Source: Sinorhizobium fredii (GTDB taxonomy: Bacteria > Pseudomonadota > Alphaproteobacteria > Rhizobiales > Rhizobiaceae). From it: a stretch of 64,000 bases of DNA. Below the pieces are notes generated by a model, which saw only the letters and a list, made by a program, of their open reading frames with translations, was not told the DNA's origin and made no database searches. The first letter of the stretch is position 1; each line of letters opens with the position of its first letter. A program made the position numbers and the translations under genes. Location: contig NZ_CP024307.1 of the NCBI RefSeq assembly GCF_002944405.1, forward strand, positions 1,880,501 through 1,944,500. Direction: 5' to 3'. Positions 14,143-23,605 of the stretch are shown here, in pieces.

Positions 14143-16950
14143 GTGACCGAAGCGACACTTGGTTTCAAGATCGATAGCTCGCCGGCCGTTCGGGGTGCGG
14201 CTGACCTCGATCAGCTGACTGCATCCGCCGGCCGCACTCAGCAGGCCGTTGGCAAGCTCGAAAACGAGGTCGAGCAGCTGGGCGACGCGCTTGGGAAGGC
14301 AGGTCAGGGCGCTGGCAAGCTCAAGCCGCCGATCGACGATCTCGGCCGTTCCTTCGGTTCGCAGGACGAGCACGTCCGCGCCTTCCGGATGGAAGTTGAA
14401 AGGTTGACGCTCAAGTATCAGCCGTTGGCAAAGGCGACGCGCGACTATGAAGCGTCGGTTGGCGAGATCCAGCGCGCGCACAAGCTCGGCGCCATCACCG
14501 CCCAGGAGATGACCGCCGCACTCGATCGCGAGCGCCAGGCCTATGAGCGGCTGAAAACGTCAGCGACGGCCGCCGGCGCCGCTGTCAAGGCGGCCAACAG
14601 CAACAGAGGCGGTGCGCAGAGCTTCAACTCCGCCAACGCCGCGTTCCAGTTTCAGGACATCGCCGTCACCGCGGCCATGGGCATGAACCCGCTGATGATC
14701 GGTCTGCAGCAGGGCACTCAGCTTGCATCCGTCGTAGGGTCGATGGAGAGGCCTGTTGCTGGCCTCGCCGCAGCCTTTGCATCGCTCATCAACCCGGTGT
14801 CTCTGGTCACCATCGGCTTGACCGCCGGGACCGCTGCGCTGATCCAGTATTTCACGACGGCCGAAGATGGCACCGGCAAGACGAACGCGCTTTTTGAGGA
14901 GCAGAACGATCTGATCCGGCGCGCGGCCGCTCTCTGGGGCGATGCCGCGCCGCAGCTGAAGGCCTATGTCGACGAGCTCGACCGCGCCGACAAGATCACG
15001 CAGGGCCGAGAGGCTTCCGAGATCCTCGCCGGCCGCGAGCTTGAAGGCCTCGGCGAGCAACTGCAGGGCATCGGTCAACAGTTCTCCGAAGCCGTGCGCG
15101 GACTCCGCGGGATAGATGCGGATCCTGCATTCGTCCGGGACTTCTCGCAGGCCTTCGGCGATCTGCGCGAACGTCTCGACGATGGCACTGCATCGATCGC
15201 CGACATCAACAACGCTCAGCGCCTCCTGTCCGAGGCTGTCGACCGTTACGGCATCAAGTCCGTTCTCGGCTTCCGCGATGCCTTCGATCTCATCACCAAA
15301 TCGATCCGCGACAGCATCGAGGCTGCAAAGCAGGCGAGGGCGGAATGGATCGCGGCCATCGCCGGCGGCACCAACGTGCAGGACATCATCTCCGGATCGT
15401 TCTTCACCGACAACGGCCGGACGATGCGCACGGCGGATTTCGTGCCGCTCAATCCGGCCGTTCCGTCGCGGCGCCCGAACATTGAACTGAGCGGCGATCC
15501 GGATGCCACCACCATCCTCAACCCCGACGGCCGGCTGACGAACGTTCCGGTCCCGGGCCAGAAGCCGAACTTCTTCGAGCTCGAGGAGCAAAAGGAGAAG
15601 GTCGACGACGTCACGAAAGCGTACCGGCAGGCGGCCGAAGCGAAGGCGGATTTCTGGCTCGACGTCTCGTTTCAGGAGCGCCAGGCCGAGCGCAGCGCCA
15701 TCGATCGACAGGTCGCCAGCACGCTCAGCCGCTATGGCATGAACGAGGATCTGAACTCGCCCGAGGCCAACGCCATCCGGTCGCAGCTTCAGCGCGAGCA
15801 GAACCGGGAACTGGTAGGCAGCTTCCTGACCGACTTCCGGGACGGCCTGCTGGAAAACAGTGGCGATATCGGCAAGGCGATGGGCGACGCGATCAAGAAC
15901 GCTCTGCTCAATGCTCTGGCCAAGGCAGGCGACCAGGCGATCGAGCGGCTGACGAATTCACTTGTGAACATGTTCTTCGGCGGCGGCACCTCGTCGACGG
16001 CATCTGGCGGCGGCGCTGCAACCACGACGCTGAGCGCACTGCTCGGCTACGGTGGCAAGGCGGCAAACGACAATATCAGTCCAGCGTCGGGAATGTCGGC
16101 CTATGCAGCGGCTATCCGGTCGATCGAGAGCAGTGGCAACTACAGCGCCATCGGTCCGATCACTCGATCGGGAGACCGCGCCTATGGTGGCTATCAGGTC
16201 ATGGGAGCGAACATCGGCCCTTGGTCCGAGGCCGCGCTGGGTCGCCGCCTGTCGACATCGGAGTTTCTGAAGGACCCGGCTGCGCAGGACGCCATCTTCA
16301 ACCATCGCTTCGGCGGCTATGTGAACAAGTACGGCCCCGCGGGAGCCGCGCAGGCATGGTTCGGCGGACCGGGCTCTGTCGGCAAGGGCGGCATGGGTGC
16401 GGACATTCTTGGCACGACCGGCAACGCCTACGTCGCAAAGTTCAACAGCGCGCTGGAGAAGGCCAGCGGCAGCCTCGGTCAGTTCGGGGGCGGCCTTAGC
16501 CAGTTCGGCCAGGTCCTCGCCTCAAGCGCCGGCGGCGGAGGTACTGGCCTGCTGAGCAGTCTGTCGTCCTTCGGCATGAGCGTGTTCTCGCGCTCTGGCC
16601 AATTCGCCTCGGCGATGCTCAGCGGGGGCATCGGTCTATTCGCCAACGGCACGAACTATGCGCCGGGCGGTCTCTCGATCGTCGGAGAGCGCGGTCCGGA
16701 GCTCGTCAACCTTCCCCAGGGCGCGCAGGTCACCAGCAATCACAAGCTGAAGTCGATGGCCGCCAACAGCAATCGCGGTACAAACAGCGCGGGCACCATG
16801 AACGTCAACGTGATCGGCGCCAATGGCGATGAGCATGTCCGGATGCTCGTTCAGCAAGGCGTCGGCGAGGCTCTGCGCGAATACAACGAGCAGCAGCGCC
16901 GCGGCGGCTTCGGCCAGATCCAGACGCGCTATACTTCTCAGAAGGGCTGA
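14143..16950 (+). CDS. Tape measure protein with lytic transglycosylase domain
   Basis: 935 residues from GTG 14143. The N-terminal third is coiled coil (LDQLTASAGRTQQAVGKLEN) with a hydrophobic membrane-active segment near residues 180-240 (GMNPLMIGLQQGTQLASVVG, FASLINPVSLVTIGLTAGTAALI). Near residues 650-760 lies a lysozyme-like SLT domain with the catalytic-Glu pattern IRSIESSGNYSAIGP, then YGGYQVM and FNHRFGGYVNKYGP. The C-terminus (YAPGGLSIVGERGPELVNLPQGAQV) is the usual tape measure end. The protein sets tail length and is ejected to help DNA cross the envelope; the SLT domain would open peptidoglycan. Confidence 0.9.
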   Translation: MTEATLGFKIDSSPAVRGAADLDQLTASAGRTQQAVGKLENEVEQLGDALGKAGQGAGKLKPPIDDLGRSFGSQDEHVRAFRMEVERLTLKYQPLAKATRDYEASVGEIQRAHKLGAITAQEMTAALDRERQAYERLKTSATAAGAAVKAANSNRGGAQSFNSANAAFQFQDIAVTAAMGMNPLMIGLQQGTQLASVVGSMERPVAGLAAAFASLINPVSLVTIGLTAGTAALIQYFTTAEDGTGKTNALFEEQNDLIRRAAALWGDAAPQLKAYVDELDRADKITQGREASEILAGRELEGLGEQLQGIGQQFSEAVRGLRGIDADPAFVRDFSQAFGDLRERLDDGTASIADINNAQRLLSEAVDRYGIKSVLGFRDAFDLITKSIRDSIEAAKQARAEWIAAIAGGTNVQDIISGSFFTDNGRTMRTADFVPLNPAVPSRRPNIELSGDPDATTILNPDGRLTNVPVPGQKPNFFELEEQKEKVDDVTKAYRQAAEAKADFWLDVSFQERQAERSAIDRQVASTLSRYGMNEDLNSPEANAIRSQLQREQNRELVGSFLTDFRDGLLENSGDIGKAMGDAIKNALLNALAKAGDQAIERLTNSLVNMFFGGGTSSTASGGGAATTTLSALLGYGGKAANDNISPASGMSAYAAAIRSIESSGNYSAIGPITRSGDRAYGGYQVMGANIGPWSEAALGRRLSTSEFLKDPAAQDAIFNHRFGGYVNKYGPAGAAQAWFGGPGSVGKGGMGADILGTTGNAYVAKFNSALEKASGSLGQFGGGLSQFGQVLASSAGGGGTGLLSSLSSFGMSVFSRSGQFASAMLSGGIGLFANGTNYAPGGLSIVGERGPELVNLPQGAQVTSNHKLKSMAANSNRGTNSAGTMNVNVIGANGDEHVRMLVQQGVGEALREYNEQQRRGGFGQIQTRYTSQKG

Positions 16951-16952
16951 GG

Positions 16953-17717
16953 ATGGCCAGGTCATACATCAATCAGCCCACGGTTCCGATCCAGTATTTG
17001 CGGCCCACCCGGGCGAGTTTCGACAATGTCGGCTCTGGCATCGACGGCGGGGTCAACGGAAACGGCGAATCCATCTCGATCGAGATGAGTGGCGGCGGCC
17101 GGGTTACCGCGACATACGAGCGCTGCGTCTTGCAGGGCGACGACATGGAGCGCCACGAGGTCATCAACTGGATGGGCGCTCGAGGAAACGGAAGCTTCCG
17201 GTTCTTCAACGTACCGATCATCAATGATGGCATCGGGCCGTTCCCTGTCATCAACGGCAAGCGCCGGCCGATCATCAGCGGGATACCGCATTCGGACGGG
17301 GCGCTGTTCTCGGACTTGTCCGGATACTCGCAGGCGACCGTCTGGGCGAAATTGACCGCCGCGGCTGTCGTCGGGGCAGGGCAGATCTCCATCCGCGTGT
17401 ACGAGGCTGCAAGGCCGCTACGCTGGTCGGACTGGTTCTCCATCTACCACCCGACGAAAGGCTGGCGCGCCTATCGCTACTGGGAGAGCCAGAAGACGGC
17501 GGAAGGCGTGGAGACCGTCGGCGGTGTCGCTTTCGACTATGTCGACTATCAGCTCGGCATCAGTCCGGCGCTCCGCGAGGCGGCGGCGATCAACACGCGC
17601 GTCGAGTTGGCACGGCCGCTCTGCGTCATGAAGTTCCCGCAGGGTTACAGCCTGCCGTGGGACTATGAGGCCTGGTATCAGAGCCGGCCGACCCTGCAAT
17701 TTGTCGAGGCTTTCTGA
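16953..17717 (+). CDS. Distal tail protein
   Basis: 254 residues, directly after the tape measure (ATG 3 nt after the stop). Beta-rich with aromatic clusters: RHEVINWMGARGNGSFRFFN, GKRRPIISGIPHSD, HPTKGWRAYRYWE, MKFPQGYSLPWDYEAWYQ. The 'WMGARGNGSFRFF' region resembles rhizobial phage distal-tail/DUF2460-like proteins that form the tail-tip ring, though I cannot fix the family. It overlaps the next gene by one base (TGATGG). Confidence 0.68.
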   Translation: MARSYINQPTVPIQYLRPTRASFDNVGSGIDGGVNGNGESISIEMSGGGRVTATYERCVLQGDDMERHEVINWMGARGNGSFRFFNVPIINDGIGPFPVINGKRRPIISGIPHSDGALFSDLSGYSQATVWAKLTAAAVVGAGQISIRVYEAARPLRWSDWFSIYHPTKGWRAYRYWESQKTAEGVETVGGVAFDYVDYQLGISPALREAAAINTRVELARPLCVMKFPQGYSLPWDYEAWYQSRPTLQFVEAF

Positions 17718-18319
17718 TGGGCTGGATTCCTGACGATGTTATCGAGGAGATGCGCGGCAGCCATCAACTCGGCATCTTCCTTCGCGTGGACACCGACCCG
17801 GCGCTGCACATGTGGTTCGGCGTCCACGACATCCAAACTGGTTTCGACAGCATCGACCCGGATGGCACCGTCTATCTCGGCGGCGGGGTGCTTCAGGGTG
17901 TCCCGACGCTCGAGGTCCTGGTCAACGGCACGGCTGACAGTGTCGAGTTCACGGTCTCTGGTATCGATCCGGCCACCGGCGGCAAGATGCTCGACAGCCT
18001 GCCGCCACTGCGCGGCGCCGCGGTCCAGCTCGGCCTGACGACGCTCGATCAATACTACCAGCCGATGAGCAAGATCATTCCGATCTGGACCGGGACGGCA
18101 TCGCACGTCTCGGAGTCGAGCCCGATGGTCACGGCAAATGAAAGCCCGAGCCTGACGCTGGCTCTATCCGTCGTGTCGGGCGAGACGACCCGTTCGCGTG
18201 CTTCGCGATCGCTCTGGTCGGCGCCGCACCAGAAGGCGATTTCGCCGACGGACCTCTTCTGCGATGGCACGGCGCGCCTGTCGCGCGGCGTCCAGCCGGT
18301 CTGGCCGCACTACACCTGA
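17717..18319 (+). CDS. Tail tip protein
   Basis: 200 residues, beta-rich: GIFLRVDTDPALHMWFGVHD, GGVLQGVPTLEVLVNGTADS, TVSGIDPATGG, IIPIWTGTASHVSE. The order tape measure, distal tail, this protein, NlpC-like plug, large hub is the standard siphovirus tail tip series, so this is likely the DUF2163/gpL-like tip component. The C-terminal region (SRSLWSAPHQKAISPTDLFC) could hold a metal or disulfide site. Confidence 0.66.
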   Translation: MGWIPDDVIEEMRGSHQLGIFLRVDTDPALHMWFGVHDIQTGFDSIDPDGTVYLGGGVLQGVPTLEVLVNGTADSVEFTVSGIDPATGGKMLDSLPPLRGAAVQLGLTTLDQYYQPMSKIIPIWTGTASHVSESSPMVTANESPSLTLALSVVSGETTRSRASRSLWSAPHQKAISPTDLFCDGTARLSRGVQPVWPHYT

Positions 18320-18326
18320 GGCCACC

Positions 18327-18740
18327 ATGAACATTCATGACTTCTTGAAGCTGCCGCATCGGTTCCGATGGGGCGGCCTCGGCGGCGATGACTGCATCAT
18401 GTTTTGCGCCTCGTGGGTCGCTGATCAGACGGGCGTCGATCCGGCAGAAAAGGTGAGGGGGACCTATCGGGATGAAGAGGGAGCGCTTGCGTTCGTCGAG
18501 CGCTCCGGCGGGCTGATCCCGATGATCGATAACGGCGTGATGCCGCTCGGCTACGCGCGGACCGATAGCCCGGTCACGGGCGATATCGGCGTAGTGCTCG
18601 TACCGTCCGACACCGACGGCAACGTCAAGGAGATCGGGGCGATCCGCTTCGGGCCTCTCTGGGCGGTTCTGGCGCCTGGCGGCGTCAGGGCGAAACGATA
18701 CGACTTCGTGGCGGCTTGGAGCCGGGGAGATCAGGATTGA
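18327..18740 (+). CDS. NlpC/P60-like tail tip protein (DUF6950-like)
   Basis: 137 residues from ATG 18327. The N-terminus RFRWGGLGGDDCIMFCASWVAD has the Cys of an NlpC/P60-type papain-like fold (GGDDCIMFCA at the start of the catalytic helix), and GDIGVVLV matches the strand that follows. In siphovirus tails the homologue (lambda gpK) is the plug peptidase that opens the tube. I see no clear catalytic His in the usual motif, so it may be a DUF6950-type relative with altered activity. The stop overlaps the next gene's TTG. Confidence 0.7.
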   Translation: MNIHDFLKLPHRFRWGGLGGDDCIMFCASWVADQTGVDPAEKVRGTYRDEEGALAFVERSGGLIPMIDNGVMPLGYARTDSPVTGDIGVVLVPSDTDGNVKEIGAIRFGPLWAVLAPGGVRAKRYDFVAAWSRGDQD

Positions 18741-20923
18741 GCTTCCATCATCGCATGATGCTGCAGCGCTACGGGCTGGGCTGCACGACATCGCTCTACA
18801 GCACGGTTCTTTTCGATCCGATCTTCACGCCGATCTTCACGGCACTGTTCACGCCGATCTTCGGTGCCGGTACCGCGCTGACGACCTTTGCCGTCGGCGC
18901 TGCATCTGCCATTGCAACCACGGCTTTAACGGTCGGCTTGCAATTGCTCCTCGCTCCAAGCGTCAAGACGCCGAAGCCCGAGGACGGCAAGGTTCCGAAG
19001 ACGCAGTCCATCCCTTACCGCTGGTGGGGCGTCGGCCGTACCCGCGTTGCCGGCGCCTACATGCTTTGGGAGGCGAAGGGCAACAAGCTCTATGCGGTGC
19101 AGGCGCTGGTCGGGCATCGCATCAAGGCGATCAACCGCTATTATCTTCATGACGACGAAGTGACGATCGGCGCCGGGAACTACGTGAACGGATTGGCCGA
19201 TGGACGCTATGGTGGCAACAAAGTCCGCCTCTACAGTCGTTTGGGTGAAACCCCTGAGACACCGTATTCAACGATCGTCGCCGGCATTCCGGAATCGTGG
19301 ACCAACAACCATCGCGGCGACGGCCAAGCCTCGGTGGCCATGATTGCGGCAACACCCGGGCAGAAGGATTTCAGCCAGCGGTTCCCCTACAATGCGCCGT
19401 CCGTCTCGGTTGAAGCGGACCTCGCCTACTGCTGGGATTTCCGCGACGAGGATCAGGACCCGGAAGATCCGTCGACATGGACCTGGACGCAGAATTGCGC
19501 CGTCATCCTCGCCTGGCATCTCTGCTTTAACGAGTTCGGGGAAAGGCTGGATTACACCAAGGCTATCTTGCCGGTGCTCAATCTCTGGATCGAGGAAGCC
19601 GACATCTGCGATGAAGACGTCCCGCTGGCCGGCGGCGGCACGGAGAAGCGCTACCAGTGCAACGGTTATGACACGACGGAGAATGGGCCCAAGGCCGCGA
19701 CAAACGCTATCCTGGCCGCCTGTGACGGGCATTTAGTGGCCCGGGGCGACGGGGCGCGCATCCTTACTGTCGGCAAGTTCAGGGAGAGCCGCTGCGGCGT
19801 CCTGACCGATGCGGATATCGTCGGGCACAACATCCAATATGACGTGCTCTTCGAGGACGAGATCAACCGCCTCATCCCCAAGTTCACCTATCCGGCGATC
19901 GACTACGCGACGGCAGACACGGACTATTTCGAGGATACCGACGCTCAATTGTCGGCCGGCCGGGTGCTCGCCCAGGAGGCCGAATACACCTGGGTTCACC
20001 AGTGGCGGCAAGCCCGCCGGCTGGGGAAGCGCGAGTGGCTCCGCATCCAGCAGAAGACGCGCGGCTCCATCGATGTCCGGCTCTCTGGCATCAACTCGGT
20101 CTACAACCGCTGGAATTTGCTGGAAACGCCGAAGCGGCTGCCGCGGCTTGATGGCAAGATCATTGAGAACCGCCGCGCACTGCTTTCGGTCACTCGTGGC
20201 GGCTTTACGATGGATATCGTCGAGCATCCCGACAACATCGACGCGTGGACGCCGGCAACCGATGAAGGGCAGCAGCCGCCGGTTCCTCCGGCGCCGAACC
20301 CAGCGGGGCTGGTGACACCGGTCATAAATCTGGTTCAGGCGAAGGCCAATTCCGGAAGCGTGTATATCCGGGTGGTGATCGTCGATCCAGACGACGACAG
20401 TCTGACGCCAACCGTACGGTATCGCGTGGCCGATGCTGACGGCCTCGGAAATCCAGGCGCATGGGTGGAGCAGAAGAATGAAGATGCGGCGCCTGCCGGC
20501 GGGTATGTCGACCTCGCTACGGCGGTCGTGCCAGCCGACAAGCTGCTCGACGTGCAAGCCGCGTTTATCGCGTCGAACGGCCGCTATTCCGATTGGTCGG
20601 TCACGGCGAACATCACATCGACTGTTGATTCCGTCGCGCCGGGAACGCCGACGAACCTGACGGCGCCGAACTCAGTCACCACGGTGCCGGTCAGCGCGAA
20701 AGCGGCAAACGACAACACCAGGTTCCTCATCTTCAAGCGCGGCACGACAGCGCAGAGCTTCGCCGCTGCAACGACGATCGGAACCTATTCGGTCACCGCT
20801 AACCAGACGATCTCGTTCAACGATACCCCTGGGGCGGGAACCTACAAATACTGGTGCGGCGCCGAGAACATCTCCGGCGTGCCATCAGCTTCGCAGGCGT
20901 CGGTAACGACCGTCGTCACCTAA
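18737..20923 (+). CDS. Tail central hub / J-like host specificity protein
   Basis: 728 residues from TTG 18737, which overlaps the preceding stop and has GGGGAG upstream; ATG 18716 is in frame but lies inside the previous gene. A hydrophobic Gly/Ala segment at residues 30-75 (TALTTFAVGAASAIATTALT) is typical of J-like proteins. The middle (QSIPYRWWGVGRTRVAGAYMLWE, WTQNCAVILAWHLC) builds the hub, and the end has fibronectin-like repeats after PPVPPAPNPAG. It anchors the fibre encoded next and closes the tail tube. Confidence 0.82.
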   Translation: MSFHHRMMLQRYGLGCTTSLYSTVLFDPIFTPIFTALFTPIFGAGTALTTFAVGAASAIATTALTVGLQLLLAPSVKTPKPEDGKVPKTQSIPYRWWGVGRTRVAGAYMLWEAKGNKLYAVQALVGHRIKAINRYYLHDDEVTIGAGNYVNGLADGRYGGNKVRLYSRLGETPETPYSTIVAGIPESWTNNHRGDGQASVAMIAATPGQKDFSQRFPYNAPSVSVEADLAYCWDFRDEDQDPEDPSTWTWTQNCAVILAWHLCFNEFGERLDYTKAILPVLNLWIEEADICDEDVPLAGGGTEKRYQCNGYDTTENGPKAATNAILAACDGHLVARGDGARILTVGKFRESRCGVLTDADIVGHNIQYDVLFEDEINRLIPKFTYPAIDYATADTDYFEDTDAQLSAGRVLAQEAEYTWVHQWRQARRLGKREWLRIQQKTRGSIDVRLSGINSVYNRWNLLETPKRLPRLDGKIIENRRALLSVTRGGFTMDIVEHPDNIDAWTPATDEGQQPPVPPAPNPAGLVTPVINLVQAKANSGSVYIRVVIVDPDDDSLTPTVRYRVADADGLGNPGAWVEQKNEDAAPAGGYVDLATAVVPADKLLDVQAAFIASNGRYSDWSVTANITSTVDSVAPGTPTNLTAPNSVTTVPVSAKAANDNTRFLIFKRGTTAQSFAAATTIGTYSVTANQTISFNDTPGAGTYKYWCGAENISGVPSASQASVTTVVT

Positions 20924-20992
20924 CAACAAGACACCCGTCCTTCCTTTCTTTGCTCTGGCCGCGCGCCGGAGCGCTACGCGCATGAGGAAAAT

Positions 20993-23314
20993 ATGGCCAA
21001 GACCGCAAGTGAAATTTGGGCAGATGGTCCGTCCAGCGATCCGTATCAGCCGCCGAAGGACGAGATCCGTGAATGGGGAGGGAGGCTGGAAACCGGCGGC
21101 TGGTCATTCGGCACTAAAGCCCTTGCTCAGGCCGCATCCGTGCCAGCCGATATCCACGTCATTAATCTGCTTGGCGGCACGTCTGTCGGCGATGGCCAAG
21201 GCGGCCAGTACATCGACACGAACAACGGCAGTTCCGACACTTTCACAACTGTGGCACCCAGTGCTCGCACTTGGTATCGCGCCGAGGATGTAGGCGTCGA
21301 TCGCCTCAGCAACGAAGCCGCCATTCGTAACTGGCTCGATCCGCTCAAGAACTTCAATGCCAACGGCACGACCGACGACACGGCGAACTTTGCCGCGCTC
21401 GAGGCCGTCATGACCGGTCGCGAGATCGATTGTAAGGGACTGGTCTTCAAAGTCACGGCCATCCCGACCGGAAACAACTATCGGCATGGTTTTTTCGCTA
21501 AGTCCAACGGCGAGGCGACCAACCCGAAAGACGTTCTCTATCCGATGGAAGGAACGTTTGTCGCTGAGAGTTACAAGCTCACCAGCAGCCGCCGCCACGA
21601 CGGCTGGCCACAGGACAAGTGGCACGAATACGACGGTGTCATATTCGCTGTCTGGAACCAGGGCTCAACGCACTCTTCTGACGACCTGCATGTGTGCATG
21701 GCGCGCTCCTACGATGGCGGCCGCACGTTCATCGATTTTGAGCGCCTGTTCCAGAAGACGGGACTGACGGGCGGCGTCACCTCCTGGGCCGCTGGTATTG
21801 TCGACGGCCAGCAGGTCGTTATCGTTCGAGAGAGTGAGACAGCCACGGAGCACCGTCTTTACTGCCGTCGCGTGGGGCAAAAGAAGAAGATTACGGCGAC
21901 GCTGTCCTCGCCGGCCAGCGGCACGGCAGGATGGGAGCTGATCTTTTCCAGGCACGGCTGCCGGTCTGGCAATAAAATCAAGTTCAACGCTAACGTATCG
22001 ATTGGCGGCACCACGATCGTTGCTGGCACCGAGTACACCGTTAGTAGCGGCAGTGCGACGCGCATCGTCTTTACCGGGCCTTCGTCATCCTCCGCTCAGA
22101 CGATCGCAGGCGACTATGTCATTGAGTTCGTCGAGAGCGGCTGGACGGAAATCAACTGGACTGGTGTTGCGCTCGGCACGCATTTGGTGAACACAAGTGC
22201 GGATCAAACCGGCCAGCCGACGATGTTTCACTCCTTCGCGGGGGTTCCGGCGAGCGGCGGCGATTTCTACACCTGCGTTCATGGCGGAGCGGCAACGGCG
22301 GGCCCGACTTTGATCATGATTACAGACCTGCTCAGCAACTCCCCGACGCTTGCAAAATATAACAAGATCACTACGGCTAATAGAGTCGAAGCAACTCTCG
22401 ACTACGATGAGGCGGACGGCTACCTGTATGGTTTCGGGCGGACACAATTTACTGACCAGTCGCCGCTTGCCTGGTGGTCGAGCGATGGCGGCGACACCTT
22501 CAACACCAACATCGGCGGTCCCGTCGGCGCGCTGCAGTATTCCCCGTTCCCTTGCAAGATCGTCGGCGACACGATCTACGCCTACGGCTCGGCGAACAGG
22601 GCAGGCACGGACGACGTCAGCGGCAACTACGTGAAGACGGAGGTTCCTCTCTATCTCTTCCGCGGGTCAAAGTCGGCGTTTCGGACCAACTACTGGGCGG
22701 CGCTGCAGATGATCGAAATCGGGACAGCCTACAAATACTCGGACTATGCTGGCCTGAATGTGGTCGGCGTTGGATCGATGGTTGTCTTTAATGGCAACCT
22801 GATCCTGGCGCACTCGACGGACAACGAAGACCCTGGCCTTGGAACTGGTATCCCAGACATTGAGATGGTCAGAATTCGCCTTGAGGACGAGGTGATCGAG
22901 GATCATGGGTATCAGAAGCTTGTCGGACGCTCGATTTCCGGAGGCGTGCCTGCCCTGGCGACGTACGATAAGCTTTATGCGGAGCGGGTGGTCGGGTCGT
23001 CGACCTTCCAGGCTGTGGCGCTGATCAACTCCGATGGCACGATTACATCCAACAGGGGAGGATTCGGGGTCACTTGCACGAAAGTTGGAACGGGTGACTA
23101 CACCGTCACGATAACGAACCCAAAAGCGACGACGCTCTATTTCCCGTTCGTTCAGCCGGTTGGCTCTGGCGCCCGTCGGCATGAGGTTTTGTCGCTTGCT
23201 GCGGGCAGCTTTAACGTGAAAACCTTCGGCTACAATAACGCCACGCCAACGGACAGCGCATTCGTGGTCGGGGTAATCATGCTTGAGGACTGGACGAGGA
23301 CGAGCTGGACGTGA
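20993..23314 (+). CDS. Tail fibre/spike with sialidase-like beta-propeller
   Basis: 773 residues. The N-terminus (ASEIWADGPSSDPYQPPKDE) is a phage tail-attachment segment also used by rhizobial tail fibres. The body contains two clear Asp-box motifs, SYDGGRTF near residue 239 and SSDGGDTF near residue 496, plus repeated beta-blade sequences, as in sialidase/endosialidase-type propellers of tail spikes. RLYCRRVGQKKK and VIVRESETATEHRL may lie near an active face. It is the receptor-binding protein and may cleave a capsular or K-antigen polysaccharide. Substrate is not determined. It lies next to a glycosyltransferase operon on the other strand. Confidence 0.78.
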   Translation: MAKTASEIWADGPSSDPYQPPKDEIREWGGRLETGGWSFGTKALAQAASVPADIHVINLLGGTSVGDGQGGQYIDTNNGSSDTFTTVAPSARTWYRAEDVGVDRLSNEAAIRNWLDPLKNFNANGTTDDTANFAALEAVMTGREIDCKGLVFKVTAIPTGNNYRHGFFAKSNGEATNPKDVLYPMEGTFVAESYKLTSSRRHDGWPQDKWHEYDGVIFAVWNQGSTHSSDDLHVCMARSYDGGRTFIDFERLFQKTGLTGGVTSWAAGIVDGQQVVIVRESETATEHRLYCRRVGQKKKITATLSSPASGTAGWELIFSRHGCRSGNKIKFNANVSIGGTTIVAGTEYTVSSGSATRIVFTGPSSSSAQTIAGDYVIEFVESGWTEINWTGVALGTHLVNTSADQTGQPTMFHSFAGVPASGGDFYTCVHGGAATAGPTLIMITDLLSNSPTLAKYNKITTANRVEATLDYDEADGYLYGFGRTQFTDQSPLAWWSSDGGDTFNTNIGGPVGALQYSPFPCKIVGDTIYAYGSANRAGTDDVSGNYVKTEVPLYLFRGSKSAFRTNYWAALQMIEIGTAYKYSDYAGLNVVGVGSMVVFNGNLILAHSTDNEDPGLGTGIPDIEMVRIRLEDEVIEDHGYQKLVGRSISGGVPALATYDKLYAERVVGSSTFQAVALINSDGTITSNRGGFGVTCTKVGTGDYTVTITNPKATTLYFPFVQPVGSGARRHEVLSLAAGSFNVKTFGYNNATPTDSAFVVGVIMLEDWTRTSWT

Positions 23315-23605
23315 TCAGTCCGGCTGGTAGCCCCACCTCTTATCGTCCTCTTCCTTCAGACGCCTCGCGAATTCCTCGGATTCTTCGGCCATTTTGTTGA
23401 AGTCCGGTTCATCATCTTCGGCCGGGGCCTGTTCAACGATTGCCAGCTGATCGTCGGACGAAAGCCAGTGGAGGAAGGCGAATGTAAGGGTCGATCCGGC
23501 GAGGCATATAGCCCCGCCGATCTCGCGGCCGGTAAGAACCATCGCCACCCCACACAGGCCCGTGAATATCGATGCATCGAGTGGCGTGATGAAGCGGGAA
23601 ATCAA
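23315..23605 (-). CDS. Small membrane protein of the glycosyltransferase operon
   Basis: 96 residues. Two hydrophobic stretches (SIFTGLCGVAMVLTGREIGG and AICLAGSTLTFAFLHWLSS) are followed by an acidic, charged tail (EDDEPDFNKMAEESEEFARRLKEEDDKR). Its start overlaps the stop of the glycosyltransferase gene (ATG at 23605, stop at 23602), so the two are translated together. Membrane partners are usual in phage serotype-conversion cassettes (GtrA-like), but there is no sequence evidence that this one is a flippase. It is convergent with the tail fibre gene, with adjacent stops. Confidence 0.68.
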   Translation of the reverse strand: MISRFITPLDASIFTGLCGVAMVLTGREIGGAICLAGSTLTFAFLHWLSSDDQLAIVEQAPAEDDEPDFNKMAEESEEFARRLKEEDDKRWGYQPD

